From positions 1-64,000 of the forward strand of contig JAWLDA010000016.1 in the NCBI GenBank assembly GCA_041686855.1: a stretch of DNA of 64,000 bases. Direction: 5' to 3'. The notes under the pieces are model-generated. The model searched no databases. It saw only the letters and a program-made list of their open reading frames with translations, and was not told the DNA's origin. Made by a program: the position numbers and the translations under genes. This DNA comes from JAWLDA01 sp041686855 (lineage in GTDB: Bacteria > Bacillota > Limnochordia > DTU080 > RSA5). How positions within the stretch are numbered: the first letter of the stretch is position 1; each line of letters starts with the position of its first letter. Positions 44,453 through 53,440 of the stretch are shown here, piece by piece.

Positions 44453-45268
44453 TTACAGGGTGGGCGTACCCACCTCAACCCACATGCCTTGTCCCTGACG
44501 AGAGATCCGGATCGCCACGTTCGTGCGCGCGCCACTCACCTCGTAAGGTGTCGTTGTCAGTCTAGGTGAGTACCCACGGGCCGTCACACCGTCAACCCTA
44601 GTGTGAGTGGTAACGGCCTCCACATTCATTTCGTGCATGAGTTGGTCCACAAGACGCTCTACGTCTGTGTCACGGGGTACGGGTCGTCCCTCGACGCTCG
44701 CCTCCAGTTCAATTTCCCGCAGAGGAGCACCCACGGCGCGCTGCAATTGGCCCTCCATTTGGTACATAGCAGACCGCATGCCATCGAGGCGTCCCACAAG
44801 CTCCCGAAGGAGCGCAACCTCAAGACGCCCGGTGGAGAGCTCGTCCGGCCGAAGAAAGCGAGCCGAAGCCGTCCAAGTTCCCCCTGCCTCGTCGTGCCCG
44901 CGATAGTAGACAACGCGATATTGTGGCCGCACTTCACTCCAAAGCTCGACATCACTGTGCTCAGTACGTGCAGCGGCAATCCGCGCCGCCAGTCTCTTTA
45001 GCTCCTCCATCGTCACGTCTTGCTCATGACGCACTAAAGCTGTCGCGCGCAGTTGAGTCGCTCGGATGGAGACTCCGGCTGCATCAAGTGCCGCCATCAC
45101 CGGATGCTCAAGAATTCGCTCGTGTTTGACCAGTCGAATTTGATGCTGCACAAGGAGCACCAGTAAAGCGGTCAGCGTCAAAGTGAGGCTCACTCGTAGC
45201 AGAAAACGGCGTAGCTGCGCCATAAGTGTCGGCTGGGCATTCACGACGACCGTCTCTTCCGTCATCAT
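44453..45268 (-). CDS. YwmB-family (TATA-box-binding-like fold) exported protein
   Basis: 271 residues. One N-terminal hydrophobic helix (about 20-42) and an extracytoplasmic domain. RGYSPRL and the alpha/beta character, plus position between the atp operon and spoIIQ, match YwmB (DUF1779) of B. subtilis. AAAGGAG lies 5 bases before the ATG. Function in the family is not established. In B. subtilis murAA and spoIID lie between ywmB and spoIIQ; both are absent here. Confidence 0.65.
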   Translation of the reverse strand: MMTEETVVVNAQPTLMAQLRRFLLRVSLTLTLTALLVLLVQHQIRLVKHERILEHPVMAALDAAGVSIRATQLRATALVRHEQDVTMEELKRLAARIAAARTEHSDVELWSEVRPQYRVVYYRGHDEAGGTWTASARFLRPDELSTGRLEVALLRELVGRLDGMRSAMYQMEGQLQRAVGAPLREIELEASVEGRPVPRDTDVERLVDQLMHEMNVEAVTTHTRVDGVTARGYSPRLTTTPYEVSGARTNVAIRISRQGQGMWVEVGTPTL

Positions 45269-45456
45269 CGGGACTCCTTTCCGACAAAACCCGGACAGTG
45301 GACGCGAACGTGACTGCTTTCCATGATGCCCTCCGACTGGTAGGAATATGCACGGGCATAGGAAATCCACGGAGCTCATACATATTGAGTTGACATTGGC
45401 TTCAAGTGAACTGAGAAATTGCAGGTCACCAGGTGATGAGGAGGAGGTGCGGTCGC

Positions 45457-45900
45457 TTGGAAACTGCGTTGACCAAGGCGCTTATAAATTGGCTACATCT
45501 CACAGCCGCGATGGTATGGTTGGGAGCCATCTTTACCACACCGCTCGTTCTAACCCAAGTGTTAGCAAACGAGCGCGAGAACATCCGACAGAGGGTGAAG
45601 GCTAGATATCACACCTGCCTCTCGCCAGTCGCGTGGGGAGCCCTTGGAGTGCTCACGATCACCGGATTGATTCGGGCGATGAGCCACCTCGACCAAGGTT
45701 GGACCGATTTGATCACAACCGAGTGGGGCAGGCTTTTATCTTTTAAAATTCTCTTGATCGGGGTCATGGTGACGGCGGGGGCGTATGCCAGGTATCGACT
45801 CATTCCAAGGATCGAACGGAGCGCGGGGACCCTGCAGCTCATCTCGGTAGGCACAGCGGCGCTCGGCCTAGCGCTCTTGTGGGTGATTACACTACTGTAG
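45457..45900 (+). CDS. CopD/YozB-like four-helix membrane protein
   Basis: 147 residues from a TTG start with GGAGGAGGT 8 bases upstream. Four membrane helices with conserved histidine in WLHLTAAMVWLGAIFTT and the segment LSFKILLIGVMVTAGAYARYRLIP resemble the CopD/DUF2269-type proteins linked to copper uptake or haem. It is the only plus-strand gene between 5 and 58 kb and converges with the atp operon. Substrate is not clear. Confidence 0.7.
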   Translation: METALTKALINWLHLTAAMVWLGAIFTTPLVLTQVLANERENIRQRVKARYHTCLSPVAWGALGVLTITGLIRAMSHLDQGWTDLITTEWGRLLSFKILLIGVMVTAGAYARYRLIPRIERSAGTLQLISVGTAALGLALLWVITLL

Positions 45901-45950
45901 GACGTCTTTCGATATTGCACCGTAACCTAAACAAATGCCCGAACACGCGA

Positions 45951-45987
45951 AACGGACCTCCCGGGGAAAGAGCCTCGGAGGTCCGTT
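45951..45987 (-). terminator. hairpin at the end of the ATP synthase operon
   Basis: Perfect 11-base arms AACGGACCTCC and GGAGGTCCGTT around a 15-base loop, between the convergent ends of atpC and the CopD-like gene. The tail (TTTCGCG on the minus strand) is short of Ts, so termination may be weak or bidirectional. Confidence 0.6.
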
Positions 45988-46016
45988 AGAGATGCCAGTA
46001 TTTCATGGGGCGTAAG

Positions 46017-46418
46017 TTAGGCGCCTGCAGCTTGGAGTCGGTTGACTGCCCGGCGAAACGCAGCTTCGGCCCGAGCGCGGTCCACACCCTCTTGCCGCTG
46101 CTGCAATCGACGCTCGGCCCGTTCCTTCGCAGCCATCGCCCGCGCTACGTCAATCTCTCCCGCCAGTTCAGCAGTGTCAGCAAGTATAGACACCTTGTTC
46201 TCAGCGACTTCAACGAATCCGCCCGTGATTGCCAGACGCGTCTTTTCAGCGTTCACGCTGCCGTACTCAACGATACCAATACCAAGTCCGGCTACCATTG
46301 GTGCGTGACCACTCAAAAATCCGAGTCGTCCCTCTACGCCGGGGACAACGACCGATTGTGCGTCCTCGGTCAATACGGTCCGCTCGGGCGTCACAACCTC
46401 GAGACGCAGGTCGGCCAT
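46017..46418 (-). CDS. atpC: F1 ATP synthase epsilon subunit
   Basis: 133 residues: N-terminal beta sandwich (DLRLEVVTPERTVLTEDAQSVV, VPGVEGRLGFLSGHAPMV) and a C-terminal helical pair (about 88-133). It couples rotor and catalytic head and damps ATP hydrolysis. Starts directly after the atpD stop. Last gene of the operon. Confidence 0.96.
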   Translation of the reverse strand: MADLRLEVVTPERTVLTEDAQSVVVPGVEGRLGFLSGHAPMVAGLGIGIVEYGSVNAEKTRLAITGGFVEVAENKVSILADTAELAGEIDVARAMAAKERAERRLQQRQEGVDRARAEAAFRRAVNRLQAAGA

Positions 46419-47846
46419 TTAGGCCCCCTCCTCCGCGAGTTGCTTCCCTCGTTCCACGGCTTCGTCGATGCTACCCACCATGTAGAAGGCTCCCTCAGGC
46501 AGATCGTCGTGCTTTCCTTCGATGATCTCCTTAAAGCCCCGCACTGTCTCTTCTCGAGAGACGTACTTACCAGGGGTACTCGTGAACACTTCCGCAACAA
46601 AGAACGGTTGTGACAAGAAACGCTCGATGCGGCGAGCGCGGGCCACGACGACCTTGTCTTCGTCGGAGAGTTCGTCCATGCCCAGAATGGCAATAATATC
46701 CTGCAGCTCTTTGTAACGCTGCAAGATCTCTTGAACCTGGCGAGCGACTCTGTAGTGCTCGTCACCCACGACGTCGGGCGTAAGGATTCGCGAGGTGGAA
46801 GCGAGAGGATCGACAGCAGGATAAATGCCCTTCTCAGAGATGCGTCGCTCGAGGTTTGTCGTCGCATCCAAGTGAGCAAAGGTCGTCGCAGGAGCTGGGT
46901 CAGTATAGTCGTCCGCAGGCACGTAAATCGCTTGGATCGACGTGATCGAACCCGCCTTGGTCGTGGTAATCCGCTCTTGCAACGCACCCATTTCGGTCGC
47001 AAGCGTAGGCTGGTATCCAACCGCCGAGGGCATACGTCCCAACAGCGCCGACACTTCAGAACCCGCTTGAACGAAACGGAAAATATTATCGATAAACAAC
47101 AGGACGTCTTGTCCCTCAGAGTCACGGAAATGTTCAGCCAAGGTGAGCCCTGTGAGCGCAACGCGCAGGCGAGCGCCCGGAGGCTCATTCATCTGACCGA
47201 AGACCATTGCCGTCTTGTCCAAAACGCCTGACTCCTGCATCTCCTGGTAGAGCTGCGTCCCTTCACGGGTACGCTCACCCACACCAGCAAAGACGGAGAA
47301 CCCACCGTGCTCATAAGCGATGTTCCGGATTAGCTCCATGATCAAAACGGTCTTACCGACACCCGCGCCGCCGAAAAGACCGATTTTACCACCGCGGGGA
47401 TACGGGGCCAGAAGGTCCACGACCTTGATCCCAGTCTCCAAGATCTCCGTGGCAGGCGAGACATCCTCCACCGCAGGAGCAGGCCGGTGAATCGGTAAAA
47501 GGGTGTCGCTCTCTACAGGACCCTGACCGTCAATCGTCTCACCCAAGACGTTAAAGACCCGCCCCAACGAGTTTCGGCCCACCGGTACGGAAATCGGCCG
47601 CCCAAGATCTTTCGCGGGCATTCCTCGCTTCAGCCCGTCCGTACCTGACATCGCTACGCAGCGAACCGTGTTGTTCCCCAGGTGCTGCGCGGCTTCCAGA
47701 GTCAAGTTGATATGAATTCCTTCGGAATCCGTCTCAATCGTAATCGCATTGTTCAATTCAGGCAACTGTCCCGGATCGAACTCGACGTCAACGACAGGAC
47801 CCGTCACCTGAACAACGCGGCCCATCCGCTTTGCGTCTTCGCTCAT
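46419..47846 (-). CDS. atpD: F1 ATP synthase beta subunit (catalytic)
   Basis: 475 residues. P-loop GLFGGAGVGKTVLI, catalytic GERTREG segment, LLFIDNIFRFVQAGSEVSALLGRMPSAVGYQPTLATEMG, and the C-terminal DELSDEDKVVVARARRI (DELSEED lever). All catalytic parts are intact. ATG with GGGAGG upstream. Forms the alpha3beta3 head with AtpA. Confidence 0.98.
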   Translation of the reverse strand: MSEDAKRMGRVVQVTGPVVDVEFDPGQLPELNNAITIETDSEGIHINLTLEAAQHLGNNTVRCVAMSGTDGLKRGMPAKDLGRPISVPVGRNSLGRVFNVLGETIDGQGPVESDTLLPIHRPAPAVEDVSPATEILETGIKVVDLLAPYPRGGKIGLFGGAGVGKTVLIMELIRNIAYEHGGFSVFAGVGERTREGTQLYQEMQESGVLDKTAMVFGQMNEPPGARLRVALTGLTLAEHFRDSEGQDVLLFIDNIFRFVQAGSEVSALLGRMPSAVGYQPTLATEMGALQERITTTKAGSITSIQAIYVPADDYTDPAPATTFAHLDATTNLERRISEKGIYPAVDPLASTSRILTPDVVGDEHYRVARQVQEILQRYKELQDIIAILGMDELSDEDKVVVARARRIERFLSQPFFVAEVFTSTPGKYVSREETVRGFKEIIEGKHDDLPEGAFYMVGSIDEAVERGKQLAEEGA

Positions 47847-47918
47847 CGCTCGTGCCTCCCTCAGAAGTAGCTGGTACAGAAACTCAAGAACGGCTCACAT
47901 CAGTGGAGATGCGTGCTC

Positions 47919-48815
47919 TTAGCCCGATCCGGCCAAAGCCTCCGCCCCGCCGACGATCTCCGCAATCTCCTTGGTAATGCTCGCTTGACGAGCCCTGTTG
48001 AAGGTGAGCGTCAGAGCATCGATCATCTCTCCCGCGTTGTCGGAGGCGCTGCGCATTGCAGTCATGCGAGCGCCAAACTCGCTCGCTTTCGCCTCCATGA
48101 GCGCACTATACATCTCAGTCTCAACGTAACGCGGCAGCAAAATGTTGAGGACTGCATCGGCGGAGGGTTCGTAAAGGTACTCGCTCGCACTCCCTGAGTC
48201 AGACTCCACCGCCCCATCAGCTGTTGCGCCCGCTGGATCCACGATCGGCAACAATTGCTCGAGCTTCGGCCGTTGACTGATGGCACTGACAAACTCAGTG
48301 TACAACAGGTGAATCTCGTCATACTCCCGGGTTGTAAAGGATTCCATGAGGAAACCAGCGATCTCTTTAGCCGTTGCAAACTCAATCTCGTCGCCGAGAT
48401 TCACGTACTCTGCGACCGGCTTAATCTGTTGCTTCCTCAGAAAGTCCCGTACCTTCCGCCCAATTGCGACCACGCCAAACTCACGTCGCTCCTCCTTGAT
48501 CACCTGGTTGAGCTTTCGAAGGAGGTTGGCATTGTAACCACCTGCGAGTCCGCCATCTGCCGCCACGGCGACGTAGAGTACCCGCTTACTCTCCCTCGCC
48601 TCCAACAAGGGGTGAGCAAGCTCGCCGGTCCCTTCTCCCCCTCGAGCAGACGCTACCAGACGAACGAGCACCTCCCGCAACTTACCGGCGAAAGGCCGAC
48701 TTGCAACGACGCGGTTTTGCGCACGTCTGAGTTTCGCGGCAGCGACCATCTCCATCGCCTTTGTGATTTGCTGCATGTTCTTCACGCTGGCGATACGGCG
48801 CTTAATGTCGCGCAT
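47919..48815 (-). CDS. atpG: F1 ATP synthase gamma subunit
   Basis: 298 residues. N-terminal helix MRDIKRRIASVKNMQQITKAMEMVAAAKLRRAQ and C-terminal FNRARQASITKEIAEIVGGAEAL form the antiparallel coiled coil of the rotor. An acidic, low-complexity insert (about 190-215, ATADGAVESDSGSASE) makes it longer than the B. subtilis protein. The ATG at 48815 has AGGAG close by; an ATG at 48830 adding MAGES is also possible. Confidence 0.96.
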   Translation of the reverse strand: MRDIKRRIASVKNMQQITKAMEMVAAAKLRRAQNRVVASRPFAGKLREVLVRLVASARGGEGTGELAHPLLEARESKRVLYVAVAADGGLAGGYNANLLRKLNQVIKEERREFGVVAIGRKVRDFLRKQQIKPVAEYVNLGDEIEFATAKEIAGFLMESFTTREYDEIHLLYTEFVSAISQRPKLEQLLPIVDPAGATADGAVESDSGSASEYLYEPSADAVLNILLPRYVETEMYSALMEAKASEFGARMTAMRSASDNAGEMIDALTLTFNRARQASITKEIAEIVGGAEALAGSG

Positions 48816-48863
48816 CGACTCTCCTGCCATCTTGACCTACACCACCTTTACTGCCGGAGCGTG

Positions 48864-50372
48864 CTAGGAATTAAAGCCTTCTTTAAAGGTCTTGATCGCC
48901 TTCTCGAGGCTCTCCACGATCTCATCCGACAATTCCTTTTGATCCCGAATGGCCGCAAGCACATCGGAGTGCTCCGTATCGAGAAAGCGGAAGAAGTCGG
49001 ATTCAAAGGCCGAGATGCGCTCGACAGGAATGTCATCGAGATGACCGTTGACCGCTACGTACAAAATGGCGACTTGACGTTCAACAGGTAGCGGCTCATA
49101 CTGGCCTTGCTTAAGCACCTCAGTCATGCGCTCACCACGAGCGAGCCGGGCCTGTGTGGCTCGGTCAAGATCCGAACCGAACTGCGCAAACGCCGCAAGC
49201 TCACGATACTGCGAGAGATCCAGACGCAGACTACCTGCAACCTTCTTCATCGCCTTGATTTGGGCATCACCACCGACACGTGAGACCGAGATACCGACGT
49301 TAATCGCCGGTCGCACACCTGAGTAAAACAGGTCGGACTCCAAGAAGATCTGCCCATCTGTAATGGAAATGACATTAGTCGGGACGTAAGCCGATACGTC
49401 TCCGGCCTGCGTCTCAATGATCGGCAGAGCGGTCAGAGATCCGGCGCCGAGCTCGTCATTCAATTTGACTGCCCGTTCCAATAGACGTGAGTGCAAGTAA
49501 AAGACATCACCCGGGAATGCTTCGCGCCCCGGCGGTCGACGCAAGAGCAGGCTCAACTCACGGTAAGCAGCAGCATGCTTGGACAGGTCATCGTAGACCA
49601 CAAGCACATGCTTGCCATTGTACATGAACTCTTCGCCCATTGCGCATCCGGCGTAAGGCGCGATGTAAAGCAGCGGTGCAGGCTCAGAAGCCGTAGCGGA
49701 GACGACGATTGTATAATCCATCGCTCCATGCTTTTTGAGCGTCTCCACAATCCCGGATACCGTCGATGCCTTTTGACCAATCGCGACGTAGACGCAGATG
49801 ACGTCCTGCCCTTTTTGGTTCAAAATGGTATCGAGTGCAACAGCCGTCTTACCAGTCTGGCGGTCTCCAATAATCAACTCGCGTTGTCCGCGGCCGATCG
49901 GGATCATCGAGTCAATCGCCTTGAGTCCTGTTTGCAAAGGCTCATGCACGTTCTTCCGGTCGACGACACCGGCGGAGTTCGCCTCAATCGGGCGGCTCTT
50001 TTCAGTCTCGATCGGGCCGGCGCCATCAAGGGGCTGCCCAAGTGGGTTGACGACGCGACCAATCAAGGCCTCACCCACCGGAACTTCTACAATGCGACCG
50101 GTACGTTTGACCGTGTCTCCTTCTTTGATGTCGGAGAACGGACCCATAATAACGCAACCGATATTGTCCTCTTCCAGGTTGAGCGCCATGCCGTACACGC
50201 CGTTCTCAAACTCGAGAAGCTCACCGGCCATGGCGTCTTCAAGGCCGTAGATGCGTGCAATTCCGTCACCCACCATCACGACGGTACCGACGCTCTCAAC
50301 CTTGACATCTGATTCAAATTCTGCGATTTGCTTCTTTAAGATCGCACTGATCTCATCAGGTCGAATCGCCAC
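48864..50372 (-). CDS. atpA: F1 ATP synthase alpha subunit
   Basis: 502 residues. P-loop IGDRQTGKT, non-catalytic nucleotide site, VVYDDLSKHAAAYRELSLLLRRPPGREA and SVSRVGGDAQIKAMKKVAGSLRLDLSQYRELAAFAQFGSDLD are the invariant blocks. Usual length. Regulatory half of the alpha3beta3 head; sits between atpH and atpG. Confidence 0.98.
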   Translation of the reverse strand: MAIRPDEISAILKKQIAEFESDVKVESVGTVVMVGDGIARIYGLEDAMAGELLEFENGVYGMALNLEEDNIGCVIMGPFSDIKEGDTVKRTGRIVEVPVGEALIGRVVNPLGQPLDGAGPIETEKSRPIEANSAGVVDRKNVHEPLQTGLKAIDSMIPIGRGQRELIIGDRQTGKTAVALDTILNQKGQDVICVYVAIGQKASTVSGIVETLKKHGAMDYTIVVSATASEPAPLLYIAPYAGCAMGEEFMYNGKHVLVVYDDLSKHAAAYRELSLLLRRPPGREAFPGDVFYLHSRLLERAVKLNDELGAGSLTALPIIETQAGDVSAYVPTNVISITDGQIFLESDLFYSGVRPAINVGISVSRVGGDAQIKAMKKVAGSLRLDLSQYRELAAFAQFGSDLDRATQARLARGERMTEVLKQGQYEPLPVERQVAILYVAVNGHLDDIPVERISAFESDFFRFLDTEHSDVLAAIRDQKELSDEIVESLEKAIKTFKEGFNS

Positions 50373-50392
50373 TCACCATCACCCCGTTCGAT

Positions 50393-50938
50393 TCAGTTGA
50401 GCTGCGCCCGTTTGAGCTGTTCCCCAAGAAGGTTGAGGCGAGTTTTCACGCTGCCGTCCATCACCAAGTCCCCAATGCGGGCCACAACTCCACCCAGCAG
50501 GTCCTCGTTCTCTCGGGTCGTCAAACGCACTTCCTTACCCAATACCTTCGCTATCCCTTGAGCAATATCGTTCGATTGCTCTTGGTCTAAAGCCTGAGCC
50601 GTCGTCAACTCGACCTCAACGATTCCCCGTTTGCGGTCGGCGTACTCCAAAAACTCCTCGATCATATCCGCAAGCGCCGTCTCGCGTCGCTTGGTAACGA
50701 CGAGGAGGAGGAAGTTTAGGGTAAGTCGCGAGAAGCGCTCCGCGAAGGCCGCGCGAACCAACTTTATCTTGTCTTCAGTGCTCACATTCTCACTTTCGAG
50801 AGCTCGACGAAAACCAGCGTTGCTCATCATCTCCAGAACGGAGCTGAGCTCTGCTTCTACTTCCGTCAGGTGACCGCTTTCATGCGCCAACTCTCCGAGC
50901 GCGTGTGCGTAACGGCGGGCGAGCTTTCGGCTCTTCAA
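50393..50938 (-). CDS. atpH: F1 ATP synthase delta subunit
   Basis: 181 residues: N-terminal helical domain (LARRYAHALGELA) and C-terminal domain with LLGGVVARIGDLVMDGSVKTRLNLLGEQL, the conserved family ending. It joins the peripheral stalk to the head. TTG start overlapping the atpF stop by 3 bases. Confidence 0.95.
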   Translation of the reverse strand: MKSRKLARRYAHALGELAHESGHLTEVEAELSSVLEMMSNAGFRRALESENVSTEDKIKLVRAAFAERFSRLTLNFLLLVVTKRRETALADMIEEFLEYADRKRGIVEVELTTAQALDQEQSNDIAQGIAKVLGKEVRLTTRENEDLLGGVVARIGDLVMDGSVKTRLNLLGEQLKRAQLN

Positions 50939-51471
50939 TTGAGCTCGCCTACCTTGTCAACGAAGTCCTTGACGAGGCCTTCATGGTCCTCCTTGGTGAT
51001 CGTCCGGTTTAGAATCTTACCGGCAGCAGCGACAGCCAAGGTGGCGACCTCATCGCGGATGGCCGAAACGGCTCTCTCGCGCTCAACCTGAATTTCACGC
51101 TTCGCCTTCTCCAGGATGGCCTGAGCCTCGTTGTCGGCTTCCACGCGCTTGCGCCTGCCGTAATCCTCGGCATCTTTGGAGGCCTTCTCAATAATCTGTT
51201 GCGCCTCTTGGCGCGCCTCTTTGAGTTGCTCCTTGTACTCGGCCAGCAACTTATCCGCCTCTTCTTTTGAGGAAGCGGCATGAGTGAGCGAATCCTCGAC
51301 AAACTTCTCGCGGCGTTGGATTACGCCGGCAATTGGCTTAAAGAGTAGAAAGTAAAGGCCGCCCATTACAATCAGAAGGTTGACAGACTGAAGGATAAGA
51401 GTCCACCAGTCGATCGTAACTGGATTGGCCGCACCACCTGCGGCCGCGGCAAACGTCAAGTTGACGAGCAT
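50935..51471 (-). CDS. atpF: Fo ATP synthase b subunit
   Basis: 178 residues. N-terminal membrane helix (about 20-42, LILQSVNLLIVMGGLYFLLFKPI) and a long charged helix (about 50-160) that dimerises as peripheral stalk. The ATG at 51471 has GAGAGGTG 6 bases upstream, better than a GTG at 51480. Confidence 0.95.
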   Translation of the reverse strand: MLVNLTFAAAAGGAANPVTIDWWTLILQSVNLLIVMGGLYFLLFKPIAGVIQRREKFVEDSLTHAASSKEEADKLLAEYKEQLKEARQEAQQIIEKASKDAEDYGRRKRVEADNEAQAILEKAKREIQVERERAVSAIRDEVATLAVAAAGKILNRTITKEDHEGLVKDFVDKVGELN

Positions 51472-51639
51472 CCCCGTCACCTCTCTTTAAGTTCGACGTC
51501 AAAAGTTCAGTGTAACCGGGTCGGCGTCAATTTCGCCGTCCTGTTCGCGGTGACACCCGGGTCGCTCCAAGCGGACCGACCCGGGACCCACCAAGCACTA
51601 GAAGGTCTGCCGATCCTTTCCGGACGCCAAACGCTCCTA

Positions 51640-51855
51640 TTAAAACTTGGTCCAGATAAGGATGGCCATAACGAATCCAAACAGCGTAAGCGCTTCGATA
51701 AAGGCCAAACCAATGAGCAGCGTGGTACGAATATCGCCTGCCGCCTCGGGCTGCCGAGAGATGCCCTGCATAGCCGAAGCAGTCGCCCAGCCCTGCCCGA
51801 GCGCGGACCCCAACGCCGGGAGCGCAATAGCCAGCGCAGTTGCGAGGAACTCCAT
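51640..51855 (-). CDS. atpE: Fo ATP synthase c subunit
   Basis: 71 residues forming a hairpin of two helices around the polar loop RQPEA. The ion carboxylate is Glu54, with Gln21 on the first helix (GQGWA) in the position of the Na+-ligand Gln32 of Na+-type rings, but the next residue after Glu is Ala rather than Ser/Thr. I therefore favour proton coupling. GGAGGTATAACC precedes the ATG; the open frame extends much further upstream without function. Confidence 0.97.
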   Translation of the reverse strand: MEFLATALAIALPALGSALGQGWATASAMQGISRQPEAAGDIRTTLLIGLAFIEALTLFGFVMAILIWTKF

Positions 51856-51969
51856 GGTTATACCTCCTTCCACTCCTATTTCCACTCGCTTGTTACTCCG
51901 GGATACACGCAAGGGGGGGTATATCAACCGACCCCAGTCACGATCCCGGACTTCCCCGCCCAAGGCGCT

Positions 51970-52659
51970 TTAGTGCCCGTGGGTAGCCGTGGCCAAATAG
52001 GTCACAGTGAGCAGGGTAAAGATAAACGCTTGAATGCCACCCATGAGGATGCCAAGTCCCATCAATGGGATGGGCGCCAAGAGAGGCAAGAGGATGAAGA
52101 AAATTGTTGCAACCATCTTTTCACCAAACATGTTGCCGAAAAGTCGGATTGCCAAGGAGAAAGGTTTTACAAATTCCTCAATAACGTTGAGGGGAAGCAT
52201 GGCCGGAAGCGGCTTTGCGAAGTTACCCAGGTAATGCCCAAGACCCTGCTCTCGAATACCCATAATTTGTACGATGACAATCGTCGTAAAGGCCAAGCCC
52301 GCCGTCGTCATTACATCGGTCGTCGGGGGGACAAAGTTAGGTATAAACCAAGAGAGGTTAAGGAAGACGATAAAGACAAAGAGCGTGCCGACAATCGGCA
52401 GGAACTTTCGACCGGACTTGCCCATCCCGTCGTCAATCAACGAGTAGATGAACTCGACAAAAATCTCAAGGAACGACTGGGCTCCTCGCGGCTTTTCACT
52501 GATCCGTCGCGTAAGTAAGAAGATGGCGACAAACATCACCGCCATGACTATCCAGGTGTTGACGACGGTACTCGAGACGTTGATCGGACCTATGTGGAAG
52601 ACATCGTGTCGAGTGAGGTGCGCAACCACTTCACCAAGCTGCCGTACTTTCTCTTCCAT
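51970..52659 (-). CDS. atpB: Fo ATP synthase a subunit
   Basis: 229 residues and five or six membrane helices. The essential arginine is in the helix PFSLAIRLFGNMFGEKMV, and the C-terminal helix carries IPLMGLGILMGGIQAFIFTLLTVTYLATA. It forms the ion half-channels against the c ring. The ATG immediately follows the atpI stop (TGAGATG). Confidence 0.96.
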   Translation of the reverse strand: MEEKVRQLGEVVAHLTRHDVFHIGPINVSSTVVNTWIVMAVMFVAIFLLTRRISEKPRGAQSFLEIFVEFIYSLIDDGMGKSGRKFLPIVGTLFVFIVFLNLSWFIPNFVPPTTDVMTTAGLAFTTIVIVQIMGIREQGLGHYLGNFAKPLPAMLPLNVIEEFVKPFSLAIRLFGNMFGEKMVATIFFILLPLLAPIPLMGLGILMGGIQAFIFTLLTVTYLATATHGH

Positions 52660-52660
52660 C

Positions 52661-53044
52661 TCACTTTTCACCCCGCATCGAACGTATGAGGCGCACAGTA
52701 TCACCCATGTAGGTGATCATCTCAGAGGTGACCCCGATGAGAGCGCCCAGCATCACGTACACACCGAAGCCATATGCAACAAAAAGCGTTATAGCCGACA
52801 GAAGCATGCGAACGAGCGAGTACTTAAGGATTCGCCCTTGCATCACTTGGGGACTGTCGCCTTTTGACTGCATCGCCTTTGCCATGAGGTAGTAATTGAA
52901 CATGCCTACAGGCGAGGCACACAGTGCGCCCCAGGCAATCTGCGAATTGCCAACTGCAAATGCTATCAGTGCGGCAATTCCGGCAGTTGCGCCAATCCAC
53001 CGGAGGCGCCCCAGTCGGTACCTCTCAGCAAGGATCTGATTCAC
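52661..53044 (-). CDS. atpI: ATP synthase subunit I (AtpI)
   Basis: 127 residues, four membrane helices (about 17-32, 34-52, 78-95, 98-115), matching the ATP-synthase I family that guides c-ring assembly. Its location directly before atpB is the usual one. Sequence conservation in the family is low, so the call rests on hydropathy and context. Confidence 0.85.
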   Translation of the reverse strand: MNQILAERYRLGRLRWIGATAGIAALIAFAVGNSQIAWGALCASPVGMFNYYLMAKAMQSKGDSPQVMQGRILKYSLVRMLLSAITLFVAYGFGVYVMLGALIGVTSEMITYMGDTVRLIRSMRGEK

Positions 53045-53065
53045 GACATGTCCCTTTCTCCGCCT

Positions 53066-53380
53066 CTACCTTGGTTCCTTCGGGTTTTTGTTACTTTTTT
53101 CACGATCCATTCCACGGGGCGATTCCTTCTCCACTTCGTCCCCGTCGACCTTGGCATTCTTAGAGCCGAGGAGCTCTAAGATATTGGTAATCAAGGTCTT
53201 AATGCTTAGTGCCATGCCGCCGAGCAGCCCTACCAGCAAAAAGATCGGCGCGCTGTCAAAGCGTTGGTCGAGGTAAGTGCCACCTTTGTATCCTAAATAG
53301 AAATAAATCGAGGTGGTCAAAACCCACGAAATGCCGATACTTCCGTACTTGGCGTACTCAAAATACCCCTTATTCTTCAT
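53066..53380 (-). CDS. atpZ: AtpZ/AtpI-type small membrane protein
   Basis: 104 residues. Two membrane helices (about 15-31 and 45-67) around the conserved GYKGGTYLDQRFDSAPIF loop typical of the ATPase_gene1 family, with a charged C-terminal tail. AtpZ proteins pair with AtpI and have been linked to Mg/Ca supply and c-ring stability. The ATG at 53380 lies only about 7 bases from the predicted transcription start, and the longer frame would begin inside the -10 box. Confidence 0.85.
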   Translation of the reverse strand: MKNKGYFEYAKYGSIGISWVLTTSIYFYLGYKGGTYLDQRFDSAPIFLLVGLLGGMALSIKTLITNILELLGSKNAKVDGDEVEKESPRGMDREKSNKNPKEPR

Positions 53381-53393
53381 GGGCACGGCTAAC

Positions 53394-53422
53394 ATTATAC
53401 TGGATCGATTTTACCATTGCAA
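53394..53422 (-). promoter_or_regulatory. sigma-A promoter of the ATP synthase operon
   Basis: TTGCAA, 17 bases, TATAAT, in the 60-base gap before atpZ. Transcription would start near 53387, leaving almost no leader before the atpZ ATG at 53380. Confidence 0.75.
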
Positions 53423-53440
53423 CACCTCTTCTTGCGCGGA

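Noticed and set aside
51640..51855. Na+-specific c ring
   Set aside because: Gln21 and Glu54 are present, but the Ser/Thr that follows Glu in Na+ rings is Ala here, so proton coupling is more likely.
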